This document shows positions 61,890 to 64,000 of a stretch of 64,000 bases of DNA, piece by piece. The translations under genes were made by a program, and so were the position numbers. The notes under the pieces were generated by a model. It did not search any database and was not told the DNA's origin. It saw only the letters and a program-made list of their open reading frames with translations. The stretch is from assembly GCA_019638385.1 (NCBI GenBank), contig JAHBTW010000001.1, positions 496,001 to 560,000 of the forward strand, in the 5' to 3' direction. The stretch comes from Saprospiraceae bacterium (GTDB taxonomy: Bacteria > Bacteroidota > Bacteroidia > Chitinophagales > Saprospiraceae). Each line of letters opens with the position of its first letter. Position 1 is the first letter of the stretch.

Positions 61890-63278
61890 ATGCGACTACC
61901 GCGCCTCTACATCCCGCACCCGGCGGCCATTTTGTTCTCCATGCTGGTGCTGGCGGGGGCGCTTAGTTATCTGATTCCCGCAGGAAAATTTGAACGCATC
62001 ACCGTGGACGGCCGCGAAAAGGTCGTCCCCGGTTCTTATCAGGTCATAGAGTCGAGTCCGCTCGGCCTGCTCGATTTGTTCATGGCATTGCCCTTGGGTT
62101 TCAAAACGGCGGTGGACATCATCTTCATCGTGCTGGCGAGCGGTATCATGTTCGGTTTTTTGGAGCGCTCCGGCGCCGTGGAAAACGCGGTGGGCACTTT
62201 GGTAAAACAATTGGGTCTGCAACGCCGCTTCCTCATTGTGGTGGTGATGACCTTTGTTTTCGGCGCGCTCGGCGTATTTGTCGGCTACGAAAACAACATC
62301 GCTATGATTCCCATTGCCGCGCTGCTCAGCATGGCCATCGGCGGCGACCTCATCCTCGCAGCGGGCATTTCGGTGGCGGCAGTCACCATCGGTTTCGGGC
62401 TGTCGCCGGTCAATCCCTACACCATCGGCACCGGGCACCGGCTGGCGGAATTGCCTTTGTTTTCGGGCGCCTTGTTGCGCAGTATATTGTGTTTCAGCGC
62501 GCTGAGCGCATTGGCGTTGTACAATGTACGGTATTTCAAAAAAATACTGCGCGACAAAAGCGCCGGCCTCGGCGAGGGTTTGAACACAGACGGATTCCAA
62601 TTGTCGAAAGCCATCGCAGATTATCGCCTTTCCGGCCGGAATGTGCTGGCCTTGTCGGTATTTGTGGGCGGCTTAGTGATTATGATATACGGCGTATTTG
62701 CTTACAAATGGTACATCAATCACATCTCTGCCATTTTCTGCATGACGGCCATCGTGCTCGGATTGGTGAACCGCAATACACTGAATGAGTTTGGTGAAAT
62801 TACGCTTAAATCAGTAGCGGTGGTCGCGCCGGGCGCTTTTATGGTGGGATTCGCTACCTCCATCAAAGTGGCGCTGGAAATGGGGCAGGTGAGCGACACC
62901 ATCGCGCACCACCTCTCGCAAGCGCTCGCCGGGCTGCCGCTGTACGCCTCCGCCGTGGGCATGACGGGCGTGCAATCGCTGATGAACTTCCTCATTCCGT
63001 CGGGCAGCGGGCAGGCGCTCGCCACATTGCCGGTGCTCCTGCCCGTGGGCGAAGTGCTGGGTCTTACCCGCCAAACCACCATTCTGGCCTACCAAATCGG
63101 CGACGGCCTCACCAACTTAGTCAATCCCGCCCTCGGGGGTCTCATCGCCATGCTGAGCTTATGCCGCGCGCCGTTCGATCGCTGGCTGCGGTTCATTTTT
63201 CCGCTGCTGCTTATCGTGCTGGGTCTGGCCATCGTGGCGGTGCTGGTGAGTGTGGCTATAAATTATGGACCGTTTTAA
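61890..63278 (+). CDS. YfcC-family (C4-dicarboxylate/amino-acid) carrier
   Basis: 462 residues with about 12 membrane spans. IPHPAAILFSMLVLAGALSYLIPAGKF at the start, GYENNIAMIPIAALLSMAIGGD near 130, SPVNPYTIGTGHRLAELPLFSG near 170 and LIPSGSGQALATLPVLLPVGEVLGLTRQ near 370 match the YfcC/DcuC/AbgT-like ion transporter superfamily. Substrate uncertain; amino acids or dicarboxylates are plausible. It is followed 11 bp later by an ArgE-like gene, so a peptide or acyl-amino-acid substrate is possible (inference). Confidence 0.88.
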   Translation: MRLPRLYIPHPAAILFSMLVLAGALSYLIPAGKFERITVDGREKVVPGSYQVIESSPLGLLDLFMALPLGFKTAVDIIFIVLASGIMFGFLERSGAVENAVGTLVKQLGLQRRFLIVVVMTFVFGALGVFVGYENNIAMIPIAALLSMAIGGDLILAAGISVAAVTIGFGLSPVNPYTIGTGHRLAELPLFSGALLRSILCFSALSALALYNVRYFKKILRDKSAGLGEGLNTDGFQLSKAIADYRLSGRNVLALSVFVGGLVIMIYGVFAYKWYINHISAIFCMTAIVLGLVNRNTLNEFGEITLKSVAVVAPGAFMVGFATSIKVALEMGQVSDTIAHHLSQALAGLPLYASAVGMTGVQSLMNFLIPSGSGQALATLPVLLPVGEVLGLTRQTTILAYQIGDGLTNLVNPALGGLIAMLSLCRAPFDRWLRFIFPLLLIVLGLAIVAVLVSVAINYGPF

Positions 63279-63289
63279 AACAATCATCC

Positions 63290-64000
63290 ATGCAAAACAA
63301 CCTCCACCACGCCATCCAAATCCTCTCCGACCTCGTCGCTTTTCCGGTGCTGGGCGGGCAGAGCAATTTGTCCATTCTTTCCCACATAGAGGGCATCCTT
63401 CGCGAAAAGCGGGTGGACTATCAATTGGTTTTCAACGAAGAGCGAACCAAAGCCTCCCTGCATGGCCGAATCGGCCCGGCTGTTGACGGCGGCGTCATCC
63501 TCTCCGGGCATACCGATGTGGTACCCGTGGCCGGGCAAGCCTGGGATACCGATCCTTTCACCCTTATCGAAAAGGACGGCAAACTCTACGCCCGCGGCTC
63601 CTGCGACATGAAAGGATTTCTGGCCTGCTGCCTGGCTTCGATTGATCTGTTTAAAGGTACCGATCTGAAGCGCCCGGTGTATTTCGCATTTTCTTACGAC
63701 GAAGAAATCGGCTGTCTCGCCGCGCCCGATCTGGTGAAAGCCATCAATGCCTGCTATTCTGAAAAACCGAAATACGCCATCATCGGAGAGCCGAGCCGCA
63801 TGCAACCCATTGTGGGCCAGAAGGGTATTTGCACCATAGAGACGACCGTACACGGCTCCGCCGGTCACAGCAGCCGCATCCGGCAGGAGGTGAGCGCCAT
63901 CCATGTAGCGGCTCAACTCATCGGTTGGATAGAAAATAAAATGGAATCGCTCATTGAGGCAGGACAAATTGACAACCGGTTTCATCCCAACCACAGTTCG
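63290..64000 (+). CDS. Acetylornithine deacetylase (ArgE)-like M20 peptidase, 3' end outside window
   Basis: The open frame from the ATG at 63290 runs off the right edge after ~237 residues of an expected ~380. SGHTDVVPVAGQ supplies the first metal His and Asp, GSCDMKGF the bridging Asp, SYDEEIGCLAAPDL the catalytic Glu pair and GEPSRMQPIVGQKGICTIETTVHGSAGHSS the next ligand and the dimerisation domain. GEPS and the overall pattern favour ArgE over other M20 enzymes. It removes an N-acyl group from ornithine or a similar amino acid. Confidence 0.88.
   Translation, partial: MQNNLHHAIQILSDLVAFPVLGGQSNLSILSHIEGILREKRVDYQLVFNEERTKASLHGRIGPAVDGGVILSGHTDVVPVAGQAWDTDPFTLIEKDGKLYARGSCDMKGFLACCLASIDLFKGTDLKRPVYFAFSYDEEIGCLAAPDLVKAINACYSEKPKYAIIGEPSRMQPIVGQKGICTIETTVHGSAGHSSRIRQEVSAIHVAAQLIGWIENKMESLIEAGQIDNRFHPNHSS

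Overview
The window comes from a member of the Bacteroidota, most likely a Saprospiria/Lewinella-like lineage (inference). Evidence: a secreted PQQ-type dehydrogenase with a SprB-like repeat and a C-terminal type IX secretion sorting domain, an UpxY/NusG-family antiterminator inside a capsule operon, candidate TAnnTTTG -7 promoter elements, and Bacteroidota-style accessory genes (GxxExxY, four-helix-bundle, DUF433/DUF5615, Uma2, Schlafen AlbA_2). No rRNA, tRNA, CRISPR array or intact insertion sequence was seen.

Region 1 (1-49.1 kb, all minus strand) is one very long surface-polysaccharide locus. In transcription order (right to left) it starts with an AbgT-family transporter. Next come genes for a UDP-2,3-diacetamido-2,3-dideoxy-glucuronate type sugar (WbpE-, WbpA/TviB-, WbpD- and WbpB-like) with the UpxY regulator, a WG-repeat/beta-helix lipoprotein-like protein and a UDP-glucuronate 4-epimerase. 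A CpsB-Wza-Wzc export and phosphoregulation block follows, then FkbM, DegT and NeuD-like tailoring genes and a Wzm/Wzt ABC exporter. After that comes a nonulosonate-type block: ATP-grasp, methyltransferase, GT2, MurG-like protein, CBS-fused UDP-sugar dehydrogenase, NeuA, 2-hydroxyacid dehydrogenase, NeuB and PhyH dioxygenase. The left end is an AT-rich set of glycosyltransferases, a Wzy-type membrane protein, a mutase-like flavoprotein, acyl/acetyltransferases and finally CapK- and WecB/WbpI-like genes. Many neighbours overlap by 4 bp (ATGA), as expected for translationally coupled operon genes. No Wzx flippase and no 4,6-dehydratase lie in the window, so the locus probably continues past the left edge.

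The operon is full of small passenger genes wedged between biosynthetic genes: HEPN/MNT toxin-antitoxin, GNAT, four-helix bundle, AlbA_2, Uma2, DUF433/DUF5615 and a GxxExxY cassette. The GxxExxY gene sits between two arrays of 67-bp repeats (8 and 4 copies), and a truncated first exon-like piece of wzt lies on the far side. Independently, five degenerate heptamer arrays of different sequence each start within a few bases of a stop codon, on its 3' side.

Region 2 (49.1-55.3 kb) holds TerC, BrkB/YihY, a thioesterase, an SDR oxidoreductase, an unusual fusion of an effector-associated-like domain to a bifunctional-nuclease domain, and the secreted sugar dehydrogenase. Region 3 (55.3-64 kb, plus strand) is an alpha-glucan utilisation set (beta-phosphoglucomutase, GH65 phosphorylase, lipoprotein, GH13 amylase) followed by a GNAT, a secreted superoxide dismutase with an extra C-terminal domain, a YfcC-type carrier and the start of an ArgE-like deacetylase.

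All function calls come from reading motifs by eye; no database search was run.
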